A stretch of 64,000 nt of DNA from positions 186,001 to 250,000 of the forward strand of contig NZ_JANUBZ010000010.1 in assembly GCF_024808665.1 (NCBI RefSeq). Reading direction: 5' to 3'. Each line of letters opens with the position of its first letter. The stretch's first letter is position 1. A model generated the notes under the pieces. The model was not told the DNA's origin and did no database searches. It worked only from the letters and a program-made list of their open reading frames with translations. Both the position numbers and the translations under genes were made by a program. Below are positions 31,500 to 40,464 of this stretch, one piece after another. The stretch comes from Mucilaginibacter empetricola. GTDB taxonomy: Bacteria; Bacteroidota; Bacteroidia; Sphingobacteriales; Sphingobacteriaceae.

Positions 31500-33722
31500 T
31501 TACTTACTCAACTTCAACAAAACCACCCCATGCGGCGCCACTTTGGTAATATAGTTGGGCCATATGCCTACTACATATTTTTGCTGCCAAACGTCTCTTA
31601 TTTTGGTGTATTGTGCCAGGTCATTTTCGTGGCGGTTTAGGGTAATGGTTTGATATTTATCTGATGTGTTAAATAAGCCCACCGCTTTGCTGCCATCGGC
31701 AAGGTCTTTTATCCAAATTTGGTAATCGTTAGTTTTAAAGGCCTGGTGTGCCTGTTTGCCGAGTGCATCCTGATCAATGGCCAGCACTTCGTCATTGGCT
31801 AATAGGCCAAAGGTAAACCAATCCAGTCTGCTCATATCGCAACCGATAAGCAATGGTGCCGATAGTAAACTCCACAGGCTGATATGGGTATATTGCTCAT
31901 CAGGTGTTAAATGGGTTTTATGCTGACTGCTGCCCCAACCCACTTCGCCAACTACCAGCATATCAGGGTCATTAAAGTGGCCGGGTTGCGCGTAGGGCCC
32001 GTCATCGGTTTGATTAAAACCAATACCGGCCATACTGCCCCAGCTGTCATTAATATCGCCCGTGCTGCGCCAGCTATTGCCGCCAACTTCGGCTCCCCAT
32101 TTCCAAACATCGCCCATACCATACTGGCAAAAACTAAACATAATATCGCGTTGTATTTTATCCAGCGATGCCCGCATTACCTGGTAAGGCTTTTTCATAT
32201 CATCAAGCCCTGGATTTTTAGGGGCTATTTCTGAATAGGAGCACCAATCGTATTTAAGGTAATCAATACCCCAGTCGCCATAAGTTTGGGCATCCTGATC
32301 CTCGTGCTGCCAGCTACCCAAATATCCGCCGCAAGTACGCGGCCCGGGCGACGAATAAATACCCATTTTTAATCCCAGACTATGAACGTAGGTTGCCAAT
32401 CCCCGCATATCCGGAAATTTTTCGTTGGCCATAATTTCCCCATCAACCAAACGCTGTGGGGCTTCCCAGCCATCATCAATATTAATATAAGTCCAGCCAT
32501 GCTGACTCAATTTGCCGGCCATAGTTTTGGCTGCTGCGCGCACTTTGGCATCGTTAACGCTCAATCCAAAGGCATTCCAACTGTTCCAGCCCAGGGCGGG
32601 AGTGAGGCCAATGTTATCGCCAATTATAATAGTAAACTTTTTGGTTTTGCTGGCTTGGTTGTTTTTTACTGTTAAGGTTATAGGGTAAGTTCCCTTTTGA
32701 TAAACCGCACCAGAAATAATTCCGGTTGCATGGTCAAGCCTTAAACCTGCTGGTAAACCGGTGGCTTCAAACACCAGCGGCCTTTTCCCGGTAGCCGGTA
32801 TCAGGTATAAAAATGGATTACCCGGCCTGGCGCCATAAACATCGGCACCGTTAATACGCGGTTTATTGCTGGCGTAGGGGGTAAGCAAGTAAGGCGAATT
32901 TTCTGTTTTGGTGATGGTACTGCCCGACTGTTCATCCGTAAAAGTATAACTTAACAAGTATGATTTTTTACGGAGCTTTTCGATATTGAAGGTGTATTTA
33001 AACGGCTTGCCCGCTGCGAAGTCAGCATTACTGGTTGTTTCAAATAACACCTTGTTATCCTCAGGGTCGGTAACGGTGAAATGTAAAGATCCTTTAAACA
33101 GATAGTGATCCGTGGTAATCAGCCTGATGGTTTTACTCAGCCCCATTTTGTCATCGTCATAAATATAGTCGGCATCGGTATTAATGTTTACGTTATCCAT
33201 AACATTGGCCATGCCTATACTGTGTTTATAGCCATACATACCACCGTCGCCGCCGGTATCAAAAATTCTGACGGCCAGCGTATTTTCCTTATCCCACAAA
33301 ATTGCCGGATTGGCGGCAGCAATAACATATGTACGCGGCCCATAATTGGAAGTTGTGATGGGACCGCGTTTGCCCCCATATTTAGCAATTAGCTTGCCGT
33401 TGAGATAAACCTCATCGTTATCATCAATAATACCGAGGTTAATGCGGATACTGTCTTTAAGATATGCTTTTTCTTTTAGCGTTGATGGGATGACCATGTG
33501 TAGCCGGTACCAGCCAAAACCATCATAATCCGGATAGCCCTGTGCTTCCCAGTTGTGCGATACGTCAATTGATTTCCAATGCTGGTCGTTATAATTGGGC
33601 GATGCCCATTGCGCAGAATCTCCGGTGCTGAATTTCCATCCTTTATCGATTGAAATTTCCTGTGCTACAGCCTTAAAGCAAAGGGCCGCAGCCAGGCAGG
33701 TCAGTATAAATAGTTTATTCAT
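31500..33722 (-). CDS. GH27 alpha-galactosidase with N-terminal beta-sandwich domains
   Basis: A 740-residue exported glycosidase. I start at 33722 because MNKLFILTCLAAALCFKAVAQ is a clear signal peptide; a longer frame from 33791 adds 23 polar residues before it. Residues 25-160 resemble the jelly-roll substrate-binding domain of family 2-type enzymes (GWKFSTGD, YNDQHWKSIDVSHNW, NDEVYLNGKLI). A putative Ig (He_PIG) domain follows (LRLDHATGIISGAV). The barrel starts at TPALGWNSWNAFGL; the nucleophile Asp is in DYLKYDWCSY and the acid/base Asp is in WRSTGDINDSW. It should release alpha-1,6-galactose from plant galactosides. No PUL partners are adjacent. Confidence 0.9.
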   Translation of the reverse strand: MNKLFILTCLAAALCFKAVAQEISIDKGWKFSTGDSAQWASPNYNDQHWKSIDVSHNWEAQGYPDYDGFGWYRLHMVIPSTLKEKAYLKDSIRINLGIIDDNDEVYLNGKLIAKYGGKRGPITTSNYGPRTYVIAAANPAILWDKENTLAVRIFDTGGDGGMYGYKHSIGMANVMDNVNINTDADYIYDDDKMGLSKTIRLITTDHYLFKGSLHFTVTDPEDNKVLFETTSNADFAAGKPFKYTFNIEKLRKKSYLLSYTFTDEQSGSTITKTENSPYLLTPYASNKPRINGADVYGARPGNPFLYLIPATGKRPLVFEATGLPAGLRLDHATGIISGAVYQKGTYPITLTVKNNQASKTKKFTIIIGDNIGLTPALGWNSWNAFGLSVNDAKVRAAAKTMAGKLSQHGWTYINIDDGWEAPQRLVDGEIMANEKFPDMRGLATYVHSLGLKMGIYSSPGPRTCGGYLGSWQHEDQDAQTYGDWGIDYLKYDWCSYSEIAPKNPGLDDMKKPYQVMRASLDKIQRDIMFSFCQYGMGDVWKWGAEVGGNSWRSTGDINDSWGSMAGIGFNQTDDGPYAQPGHFNDPDMLVVGEVGWGSSQHKTHLTPDEQYTHISLWSLLSAPLLIGCDMSRLDWFTFGLLANDEVLAIDQDALGKQAHQAFKTNDYQIWIKDLADGSKAVGLFNTSDKYQTITLNRHENDLAQYTKIRDVWQQKYVVGIWPNYITKVAPHGVVLLKLSK

Positions 33723-33849
33723 TAGGATGTTGGTTCTATGGGGTAAGCAAATCAAATCTTTTACTTGTCCGCACCCCCAAACATCAACCACACCTTTAAC
33801 TGCCCGGAGTAAAAGCTAATATGCTTTGTTTTAAACGTATATTAATAAC

Positions 33850-34011
33850 GCGAATCAAGAGTTAAGAACTAAGAGTCAAGAAAATAAGCTGATAAGTGAA
33901 TAGATGGTGACACAGTTTATTTTGCACCCTCGAAATATCTAATCAAATATGACATTAAGCAAGAGCATTGCTACTTTTTTTTTGGTTCCTGGCTCTAATA
34001 TCTTGGCTCGC
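33850..34011 (+). mobile_element. 162-bp MITE-like repeat, copy 1
   Basis: This interval is the same length as 41724-41885 and differs from it at about 13 positions (around 92% identity). It begins GCGAATCAAGAGTTAAGAAC and ends TCTTGGCTCGC. The ends are imperfect inverted repeats: 9 of the outer 11 bases match, and a second block (AAGAGTCA / TTAGAGCCA) also matches. It has no gene of its own, which fits a non-autonomous element. It directly abuts a broken coding remnant at 34012-34173. No transposase is seen in the window. Confidence 0.7.
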
Positions 34012-34173
34012 ATAATAGTAAGCTTATTACCTATTACGCGTAACGGTACAACAAAGGTTACTATGGGTGATTTTACCGCGTAATCGCTGCGTGTTATTCC
34101 TGTAGGTGGTATGGATCACGTTTATAAAGATAGTACAATGACCGGTTTAGCCAAATTACAAAGCCTATTATAA
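34012..34173 (+). pseudogene. Remnant of an unidentified coding sequence
   Basis: One frame reads SLLPITRNGTTKVTMGDFTA, then a TAA at 34081, then SLRVIPVGGMDHVYKDSTMT and so on to a TAA at 34171-34173. The protein-like composition on both sides of the internal stop suggests the 3' end of a decayed gene. Its 5' part is missing and replaced by the MITE-like repeat ending at 34011. I cannot name the family. It could also be chance reading, since only about 53 codons remain. Confidence 0.4.
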
Positions 34174-34179
34174 CAATAT

Positions 34180-34476
34180 TTATACAAACTGCTGTATGGC
34201 CTGTTGCAGTTGACTGGCTTGCAACACACCGCTTTGGCGCCATTTGGTTTGGCTGTTTTTAAATATCATTAACGTTGGTACGCTTTGAATTTTATAGGCG
34301 CTGGCTGCCGATGGGTTTTTGTCGATATCAATTTTTATAATGGTAACCTTATCGCCCAGGGCATCTTTTACTTGCTTTAGTATAGGCGGCATCATTTTAC
34401 AAGGACCACACCACTCTGCCGAAAAATCAACCAACACGGGTTTATCTGATGCTATTATTTCCTGAAAGTTTGCCAT
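34180..34476 (-). CDS. trxA: Thioredoxin
   Basis: A 98-residue single-domain thioredoxin. The active site WCGPC has its redox cysteines at 23 and 26, preceded by [12 protein letters not shown] as in canonical thioredoxins. The cis-proline is in QSVPTLMIF. There is no signal peptide, so it acts in the cytoplasm as a dithiol donor, reduced by thioredoxin reductase. It is slightly shorter than E. coli Trx at the N-terminus. It stands alone on the minus strand beside a broken gene remnant. A second, redox-dead thioredoxin-reductase-like gene in the window (60111) lacks the cysteines to be its partner. Confidence 0.93.
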   Translation of the reverse strand: MANFQEIIASDKPVLVDFSAEWCGPCKMMPPILKQVKDALGDKVTIIKIDIDKNPSAASAYKIQSVPTLMIFKNSQTKWRQSGVLQASQLQQAIQQFV

Positions 34477-34657
34477 AAAAATGGGTTTTTATTAAAGTTA
34501 ACACTTTTATATGTTCAATGGTTTGGCTTTTGGCTTTTATTACATTTTAGTAACAGATAATTTGGCAGCTTCAGTAATTTACTCCTGCTAATCAACCTAA
34601 AATAAAATATTTGTATCTTGAAACACTATTTAACTAACCTTAAAAAGAACTTTCACA

Positions 34658-35854
34658 ATGGCAGAAATAACCCAGCCTTTAGTAAAAAAAAGGATCAGTT
34701 CAATTGATATTTTGCGTGGCGCCATTATGTTGATAATGGCTTTAGATCATGTACGTGATTTTTTCCACCATGTGAGTATTAACAGTGATCCAACTGATAT
34801 GGCTACCACCACCCCGATACTGTTTTTTACGAGGTGGATCACTCATTTTTGTGCGCCTACTTTTGTTTTTTTGAGCGGTATTTCGGCCCATATAGCAGGT
34901 ACCCGCCGCACAAAGGCTGAGCTAAGCGCTTTCCTGATAAAACGTGGGTTATGGCTTGTTTTTGTGGAGGTGGTTATACTAACCTTTGCTTTTTCATTGA
35001 ATCCTTTTTATAACGTATTTATTTTGCAGGTGCTGTGGGCAATTGGGTGGAGCATGATTTTGCTGGGCCTGGTAGTAAGGGCGCCATTAACCGTAATTGC
35101 TGTTTTAGGCGGATTAATATTCTTTTGTCACGATATACTGGATTATGTAACCTTCCCAAAAACGGGATTGGCCAGTAGCCTGGATAATTTATTTTTAACA
35201 GCACAGGGTTCTGTTATTTCTCTGGGCTCAAATCATTTTGCGTTTGATTTGTATGCCATCATACCTTGGACAGGCATTATGTTTTTGGGTTTTGTTTTTG
35301 GCAAATTGTACACGCCATCCTTTGACGCGCAAAAAAGGAAGAAGATTTTGCGTTTTGCCGGCATTAGCACGCTTGTGCTGTTTGTAGTTTTAAGAGTGAT
35401 TAATAAATACGGCGATCCTAACCCATGGGGTATACAGCGTGATGGCGTTTATACCGTTCTTTCGTTTTTAAATGTGAGCAAATACCCACCTTCGCTGCTT
35501 TATTCGTGCATGACTATTGGTACTTCACTAGTTATATTATCGCTGATTGAGAATATTCAAAACAAGTTTACCAACATTTTGATAGTTTATGGTAACGTGC
35601 CATTTTTTTACTACGTACTGCACTTTTATCTGATCAGAACGTTTGATGTTATCCTGTTTTTTGCATCAGGATATCATACCAACCAAATCGTTAGCAAAAA
35701 CTCGGGCTTCCTTTTTAGGCCAGCCGATATGGGTTTTAACCTGTTTGGCGTTTACCTGGTTTGGCTATTGGTTATTGTGATACTCTATTTCCCTTGCCGC
35801 TGGTTTAGCCAATACAAGAAAACACATCACCAGTGGTGGCTAAGTTACTTGTAG
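34658..35854 (+). CDS. DUF1624 / heparan-alpha-glucosaminide N-acetyltransferase-like membrane protein
   Basis: A 398-residue protein with about 10-11 membrane segments. The N-terminal RISSIDILRGAIMLIMALDH followed by VRDFFHH is the DUF1624 signature, shared with lysosomal HGSNAT and the broader acyltransferase-3-like group. TRWITHFCAPTFVFLSGISA is a second conserved stretch. These proteins are thought to pass an acyl group across the membrane; substrate and activity of bacterial members are not established. The gene is monocistronic on the plus strand and convergent with the esterase gene 13 bases away. A small hairpin (CTTGTA-GAAA-TACAAG) overlaps the stop. Confidence 0.85.
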   Translation: MAEITQPLVKKRISSIDILRGAIMLIMALDHVRDFFHHVSINSDPTDMATTTPILFFTRWITHFCAPTFVFLSGISAHIAGTRRTKAELSAFLIKRGLWLVFVEVVILTFAFSLNPFYNVFILQVLWAIGWSMILLGLVVRAPLTVIAVLGGLIFFCHDILDYVTFPKTGLASSLDNLFLTAQGSVISLGSNHFAFDLYAIIPWTGIMFLGFVFGKLYTPSFDAQKRKKILRFAGISTLVLFVVLRVINKYGDPNPWGIQRDGVYTVLSFLNVSKYPPSLLYSCMTIGTSLVILSLIENIQNKFTNILIVYGNVPFFYYVLHFYLIRTFDVILFFASGYHTNQIVSKNSGFLFRPADMGFNLFGVYLVWLLVIVILYFPCRWFSQYKKTHHQWWLSYL

Positions 35855-35867
35855 AAATACAAGATCT

Positions 35868-36749
35868 TTATTGGGCATGCATCACCTTCGGTTTTTCCGG
35901 CTGTAAAATATTATTGTCTGATAACCAATCCGCCAGCCTTTGCGGCCAACTGCTTACCGATTTTAATTTGGACCGGTAGCCCATATTAAAGCCATGCTGT
36001 CCCTGCGTAAATAAATGCGCTTCAACAGGTGCTTTTGCTGCGCGATATCTTTCAAGCAGTTGTATTAATGATATAGAGCAACAAGGATCATCATTAGCAG
36101 CCAGCAGGAAAAGCGTAGGTGCATCATGCTGAACCACATCCGGAATAAAAAGCGGACCGGGATATATCTGAATCAGAAATTTGGGCATTGCGCTTAAACG
36201 GTCTATCGGATCTGCTGCATTAGGATCGGGTTTGTTTGGTCCGAAGGCTGTCATATCTACCACCTCGCCACCTGCTGAGAAGCCCATCATACCAATACGG
36301 CTGGTGTCCAGGCCATACTCAGCGGCTTTGCTTCTAACCAGGCGCATGGCACGCAGGCCATCCTCGCGGGCGTGTACTTCTATTTTGTAGGGCGATAAGG
36401 TGTCGCGCCCTAAGCGGTATTTTAAGACAAATACCGTAACGCCCAAGCTATTTAAAAACTTAGCCGGATCAACACCCTCGGCCGTCCAAACCAATAACCT
36501 ATGGCCGCCGCCGGGGCAAATCACTACTGCGGCACCATTTGCTTTATCTTTTGGAGGCAGAAATACCGTTAACGATGGATTATGAATGTTTTTTACCCAA
36601 TAATCTTTTGCCTGTTCGGGCTCATTGCGGCGGTTTTCAAAACCGGGTGCTCCTTTTGGCCACAGCGGGATAACCGTAGGTTCGTTTTGCGCATGCAATA
36701 TTGCCGGCAATAGCAAGATAAAGGCAAGTGTTTTAAAGTATTTAAACAT
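35868..36749 (-). CDS. Alpha/beta hydrolase, acetyl-xylan-esterase-like, exported
   Basis: A 293-residue protein. I choose the ATG at 36749 because MFKYFKTLAFILLLPAILHA is a signal peptide; the frame could run 27 codons further. IPLWPKGAPGFENR is typical of the exported esterase group of this superfamily. The oxyanion region is VVICPGGGH, the nucleophile Ser is in MMGFSAGGEV, the acid is in LLAANDDPCC and the His in GQHGFNMGY, so the triad is complete. It probably removes acetyl or other esters from polysaccharides in the periplasm. It is divergent from the isochorismatase-like gene. Confidence 0.85.
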   Translation of the reverse strand: MFKYFKTLAFILLLPAILHAQNEPTVIPLWPKGAPGFENRRNEPEQAKDYWVKNIHNPSLTVFLPPKDKANGAAVVICPGGGHRLLVWTAEGVDPAKFLNSLGVTVFVLKYRLGRDTLSPYKIEVHAREDGLRAMRLVRSKAAEYGLDTSRIGMMGFSAGGEVVDMTAFGPNKPDPNAADPIDRLSAMPKFLIQIYPGPLFIPDVVQHDAPTLFLLAANDDPCCSISLIQLLERYRAAKAPVEAHLFTQGQHGFNMGYRSKLKSVSSWPQRLADWLSDNNILQPEKPKVMHAQ

Positions 36750-36860
36750 AATTTTAGGATGGATGTTTAAATATAGAATAATAAAAGTTTGATGAAGATG
36801 TGCCTTTGTAAAAATATAATAGCTTTTCATTAAATAAATATTAGTTGAATATCAAACTAT

Positions 36861-36868
36861 TATTTTTG
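36861..36868 (+). promoter_or_regulatory. Likely -7 element TATTTTTG
   Basis: TATTTTTG followed by C fits the TAnnTTTG consensus and lies 22 bases before the start codon at 36890. A TTG at 36845-36847 is too close to be the normal -33 element. Confidence 0.4.
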
Positions 36869-36889
36869 CTTTGTTAAATATCAAAAGCT

Positions 36890-37453
36890 ATGATTACCGA
36901 ATTAGATAAAAAAACCGCCCTGATTTTAATCGACCTGCAAAAAGGTATTGTTGGATTTCCATTGGCTCACCCTGTTGAAGGCATTTTGATTAATGCTGCA
37001 AAGCTGGTTGATGCTTTTCGTAAAGCCGGTTTACCGATAGTATATGTAAATGTAAACCCGGCAGGTGCTAAATGGACAACTTCACGTAAAGACCCGGCTC
37101 CGGCATCGAACATCGTATTTAAAGAAGATTGGGCAGAGATTGTGGCCGAAGTAAACGTACAGCCCGATGATATATTTATTACTAAACATACCTGGGGTGC
37201 TTTTTTTGAAACAGCCCTTGATGAGGAGTTAAAGAAAAAAGAAATAACCGGTATTGTAATAGGTGGTATATCAACCAGTATTGGTGTAGAGGGCACTGCC
37301 CGCCAGGCAAGCGAAAGAGGTTATAATATTACTTTTGCTACCGATGCCATGACTGACATGGTTGCCACTGCACACGAAAATAGCTTAAAAACCATCTTCC
37401 CAAGAATGGGCGAAACCGGCACGACTGATGATGTAATAGAACGTCTGAACTAA
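36890..37453 (+). CDS. Isochorismatase-family hydrolase without the catalytic cysteine (YecD-like)
   Basis: A 187-residue cytoplasmic protein. The superfamily Asp is in TALILIDLQKG and the Lys in FITKHTWGAFFET. At the place where cysteine-hydrolase members have Cys (STNxCVE), this protein reads GISTSIGVEGTARQASERGY, so Gly replaces Cys. E. coli YecD and the vinyl-ether-cleaving members (EntB, PhzD) also lack Cys there. Thus amidase activity (nicotinamidase, carbamoylase) is unlikely, and the reaction is unknown. It lies alone, convergent with the metallo-hydrolase gene, and is followed at once by a 145-bp palindromic element. Confidence 0.85.
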   Translation: MITELDKKTALILIDLQKGIVGFPLAHPVEGILINAAKLVDAFRKAGLPIVYVNVNPAGAKWTTSRKDPAPASNIVFKEDWAEIVAEVNVQPDDIFITKHTWGAFFETALDEELKKKEITGIVIGGISTSIGVEGTARQASERGYNITFATDAMTDMVATAHENSLKTIFPRMGETGTTDDVIERLN

Positions 37454-37456
37454 GAT

Positions 37457-37601
37457 TGACACGATTAAGGGATTTTCTTGATGGACTGGATTCTTTTTGA
37501 ATAAGATTTAAAGGATTTGATTCTTGCAAATCCTTTAAATCTCTTAATCTAATAACTCCATTCAATCCTAAAAATCTTAGTCCAATCCCTTAATCGTGTC
37601 A
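37457..37601. repeat. 145-bp imperfect palindrome between convergent genes
   Basis: Outer arms TGACACGATTAAGGGATT (from 37457) and AATCCCTTAATCGTGTCA (to 37601) are exact complements. Inside, GATTTAAAGGATTTG pairs with CAAATCCTTTAAATC. The whole could fold as one long cruciform or RNA hairpin. It fits exactly between two convergent stop codons and may act as a two-way terminator, or be a MITE-like repeat. Confidence 0.7.
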
Positions 37602-37604
37602 TGT

Positions 37605-38501
37605 TTAGCCCTTCAACTCTTCATAAGCAGCGGTAATACCACGCTGTATGCCATCGCCCTGCCAGTCGGTAATACCTGGAATCACTGTTGCTTGCAGCAA
37701 CTCATCTTTAGTTTTACCTGCATTTATACCTGTTACCACATAATCTTCCAGTTTTTCCATAAAGTTTTGCATGGCAATAACATCGTCCATAGTGCCTACA
37801 ACTTTTTGCGGATCAAAAGCATGGCCAAATACAAATATGGTATCCTTGTCAAACTGTTTGCGGACATGTTCCAAAGCTACCGGCCAATGTTTTACTGATG
37901 CACCTGCGCTGTTATCAACAAATGGATAACGGCGGTTAAATACCAAATCGCCGGTGTGCACAATGTTGGCATTTTCAAAATGGATCATGGCATCGCCATT
38001 GGTATGGCCCCTGCCAAAATAATAGGCTTTGATATGTTCGTCGCCTACTTTTATTTTCCAGGTATCTTTAAAGGTAGTATTAGGATAGTATTGTTTGTCT
38101 TCTGTTTTTTGCTTTATAGCAACAGTAGTTTGGTTAGCAAGCGAATTTTCATGGGCCGCAACTTTGCTAACTACGCCTTTAAATGAAATATTGCCGCTGG
38201 TATGGTCGCCATGGTGGTGCGTGTTGATCAACCACTCGAAAGGCAAATCAGATTGTTTTTTCAGCAAACCTATCAGGTGCGTTGCCTGATCCGGAAACTC
38301 GGCATCAACCACAACAATACCTTCTTTGTTTATCATCCAGGCAATGGTTCCGCCTTGTTCTGCAAATATGCCCACGTTGTTGCGCAGGGTTTTAAACTGA
38401 TAAGATGGGTCGGCCAGCATACCGGCAAAACTCTTTTTATTAAAAAGCGCTAATGAAGCAGCAGTTATCGCAGTGTTTCTTAAAAAATTTCTTCTTTCCA
38501 T
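37605..38501 (-). CDS. MBL-fold metallo-hydrolase, Tat-exported
   Basis: A 298-residue protein. The N-terminus MERRNFLRNTAITAASLALF is a twin-arginine signal (RRNFLR). The metal site has THHHGDH at 94-100, a later His in GRGHTNGD, the Asp in HTGDLVF and the last His in FGHAFD, all in the order of metallo-beta-lactamase-fold enzymes. HTGDLVFNRRYPFVD followed by DNSAGAS resembles the quinoprotein-associated and related periplasmic MBL subgroup rather than true B1 beta-lactamases. It probably binds one or two zinc ions and hydrolyses an ester, lactone or lactam in the periplasm. Substrate unknown. Monocistronic. Confidence 0.88.
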   Translation of the reverse strand: MERRNFLRNTAITAASLALFNKKSFAGMLADPSYQFKTLRNNVGIFAEQGGTIAWMINKEGIVVVDAEFPDQATHLIGLLKKQSDLPFEWLINTHHHGDHTSGNISFKGVVSKVAAHENSLANQTTVAIKQKTEDKQYYPNTTFKDTWKIKVGDEHIKAYYFGRGHTNGDAMIHFENANIVHTGDLVFNRRYPFVDNSAGASVKHWPVALEHVRKQFDKDTIFVFGHAFDPQKVVGTMDDVIAMQNFMEKLEDYVVTGINAGKTKDELLQATVIPGITDWQGDGIQRGITAAYEELKG

Positions 38502-38709
38502 GAGTAAATTCAGGGTTAATATTATTTATTGGTAATGACGATGATTTTATGCCTTTGGTTGCCTTCAATAAAAAGATTAAATGCACAACAAAAGGGATTT
38601 TTTTGTAGATTAAATCTAGGAGATATAAGGCGCATTCGCTATAAAATTACTGTAAAAATGTTGATAGAACGTTCGTTAAAATCTGTTTATCTTTACTTTC
38701 TGATATACT

Positions 38710-40377
38710 ATGACTCAACCCCAATCAGCTTCGCAATATAAATGGCTTTACCTTTTTATCGGTTTGGCTATAATGATAAACTTTAGCGGCCTTTTTATCC
38801 CCATAATGGGTCCTGATGGTGCGCTATATGCCCTTATTGCTAAAAACATGGTATTAAGGCACGATTATGTGAACCTTTTTTATCATGATGCCGACTGGCT
38901 GGATAAGCCACATTTCCCATTCTGGATTACGGCATTATCCTTCAACTTATTTGGTTTTACAACATGGGCCTATAAACTGCCCGGTATACTTTTTTTGTTG
39001 ATAGGTGCCAGGTACACGTTTCTGTTTGCAAAAGATCTTTACAACAAACAGGTAGCCTTATTAAGTGTGTTGATATTGTTAACGGCCCAGCATATTGTAC
39101 TATCGGATAATGATGTGCGCGCCGAGCCTTACTTAACCGGGTTAATTATTGCCGCTGTTTATCATTTATACAAAGCTTACCAGAATAATAGTTTTTGGCA
39201 ACTGTTGGCTGGATGCATTTTTACTGCCTGCGCCATCATGACCAAGGGTATGTTTGCCCTGGTGCCCATAGGCGGTGCTATTGCCGGCCATTTTATAATT
39301 ACCCGCGAATGGAAGATGCTGTTTAGCTGGCGATGGTTGTTGGCTATAATTTTAATAGCCATATTGATATTGCCCGAGTTATGGTGCCTGTACCAACAGT
39401 TTGACCTTCACCCTGAAAAGGTGGTTTTTGGGCAAAAAGGCGTTTCGGGCATCCGTTTTTTCTTTTGGGATAGCCAGTTTGGTCGGTTTTTCAATACGGG
39501 CCCCATCAAAGGCCACGGTGATCCTTTCTTTTTTGTGCATACTGCCTTGTGGGCATTTTTACCATGGTCGTTGTTAATGTTTGCAGCTGTTTTTCAATAC
39601 ATAAAAAAGGGTAGCAAAAATGTAAAGGCGCACGAGTGGTTTTGTATAAGTGGGGCATTGCTTACTTTCTTATTGTTTTCAGCATCAAAGTTTCAGTTGC
39701 CTCATTACTTAAACATCGTTTTTCCTTTTTTTGCAGTGCTTACTGCGCAGTATTTGTATTACATCAAACTACAAAAAACACAGCGTGCTATTGGCGTTAC
39801 ACAAGCCATCTTAATTGTTTTATTGCTGGTGGTGGTTTGCGCGCTGCAGTATTTTTTCAGGCCGCAAATTTTTAGCTGGGTTACGGCTATTAGTTTGGGT
39901 ATATTGTTTTTATTGATGATGGTTTTTCCGTACGAGGCAGGCAGTTCCAATATTCCTAAAATTGTATATCGTACGGCGATAATATCATTTATTGTAAACC
40001 TTTACCTCAACCTGTCTTTTTACCCTTCGTTAATGAAATACCAGGCAGCAAGCGAGGCGGCTGTTTATATCGATAAAAATAATCATAACCATATTCCGGT
40101 AGTTGTTTTGGGCGATGATTATGTTACCGTATTTGAGTTTTATATTGATGCCCCCGTTATTAAAATTGATGCCGACGGCAAAGGCGAACTGCCTTCAAAA
40201 CCGTTTATACTATACGCCCCGGTAAGCGTAGTTAACGGATTGACCAAAAAAGGCTGGATCATAGAAACATTAAGCACTTACCAGCGTTATTGGGTAAGCC
40301 GACTTAAACCATCTTTTTTAAATAAAAACACCAGACCAAAAGAGCTTACCACAACCGAAGTTGTAATGGTTAATTAA
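38710..40377 (+). CDS. GT-C fold glycosyltransferase (ArnT/PMT-like), paralogue of 3717-5369
   Basis: A 555-residue polytopic protein with the same sequence landmarks as the first GT-C gene: DWLDKPHFPFW, DNDVRAEPYL, IMTKGMFALV, QFDLHPEKVVFG, WDSQFGRFFNTGP, and FFVHTALWAFLPWSLL. In the first periplasmic loop it reads MGPDGALYALIAKN, so one Asp is kept where the paralogue has two; the catalytic role of that residue is assumed from the family. The C-terminal soluble part (about 450-550) differs most and may set acceptor choice. It should use a polyprenyl-phosphate sugar donor at the outer face of the inner membrane. It is followed by the serpin gene after 87 bases. Confidence 0.85.
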   Translation: MTQPQSASQYKWLYLFIGLAIMINFSGLFIPIMGPDGALYALIAKNMVLRHDYVNLFYHDADWLDKPHFPFWITALSFNLFGFTTWAYKLPGILFLLIGARYTFLFAKDLYNKQVALLSVLILLTAQHIVLSDNDVRAEPYLTGLIIAAVYHLYKAYQNNSFWQLLAGCIFTACAIMTKGMFALVPIGGAIAGHFIITREWKMLFSWRWLLAIILIAILILPELWCLYQQFDLHPEKVVFGQKGVSGIRFFFWDSQFGRFFNTGPIKGHGDPFFFVHTALWAFLPWSLLMFAAVFQYIKKGSKNVKAHEWFCISGALLTFLLFSASKFQLPHYLNIVFPFFAVLTAQYLYYIKLQKTQRAIGVTQAILIVLLLVVVCALQYFFRPQIFSWVTAISLGILFLLMMVFPYEAGSSNIPKIVYRTAIISFIVNLYLNLSFYPSLMKYQAASEAAVYIDKNNHNHIPVVVLGDDYVTVFEFYIDAPVIKIDADGKGELPSKPFILYAPVSVVNGLTKKGWIIETLSTYQRYWVSRLKPSFLNKNTRPKELTTTEVVMVN

Positions 40378-40464
40378 TTTTTTCTCTGCTGTAGCATTCA
40401 GTAAATGTGTTGCGTAATGACGTAATAACCAGGTGAAAATAAATTATTTAATCTAGAACTTATT

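Noticed and set aside
33723..33791. Upstream 23-codon extension of the alpha-galactosidase
   Set aside because: It precedes an ideal signal peptide and has Cys- and Gly-rich residues unlike a leader; the start at 33722 is preferred.
37605..38501. Beta-lactamase (resistance) assignment for the MBL-fold protein
   Set aside because: Only the general metal motif is shared; the HTGDLVFNRRYPFVD block resembles other periplasmic MBL subgroups.
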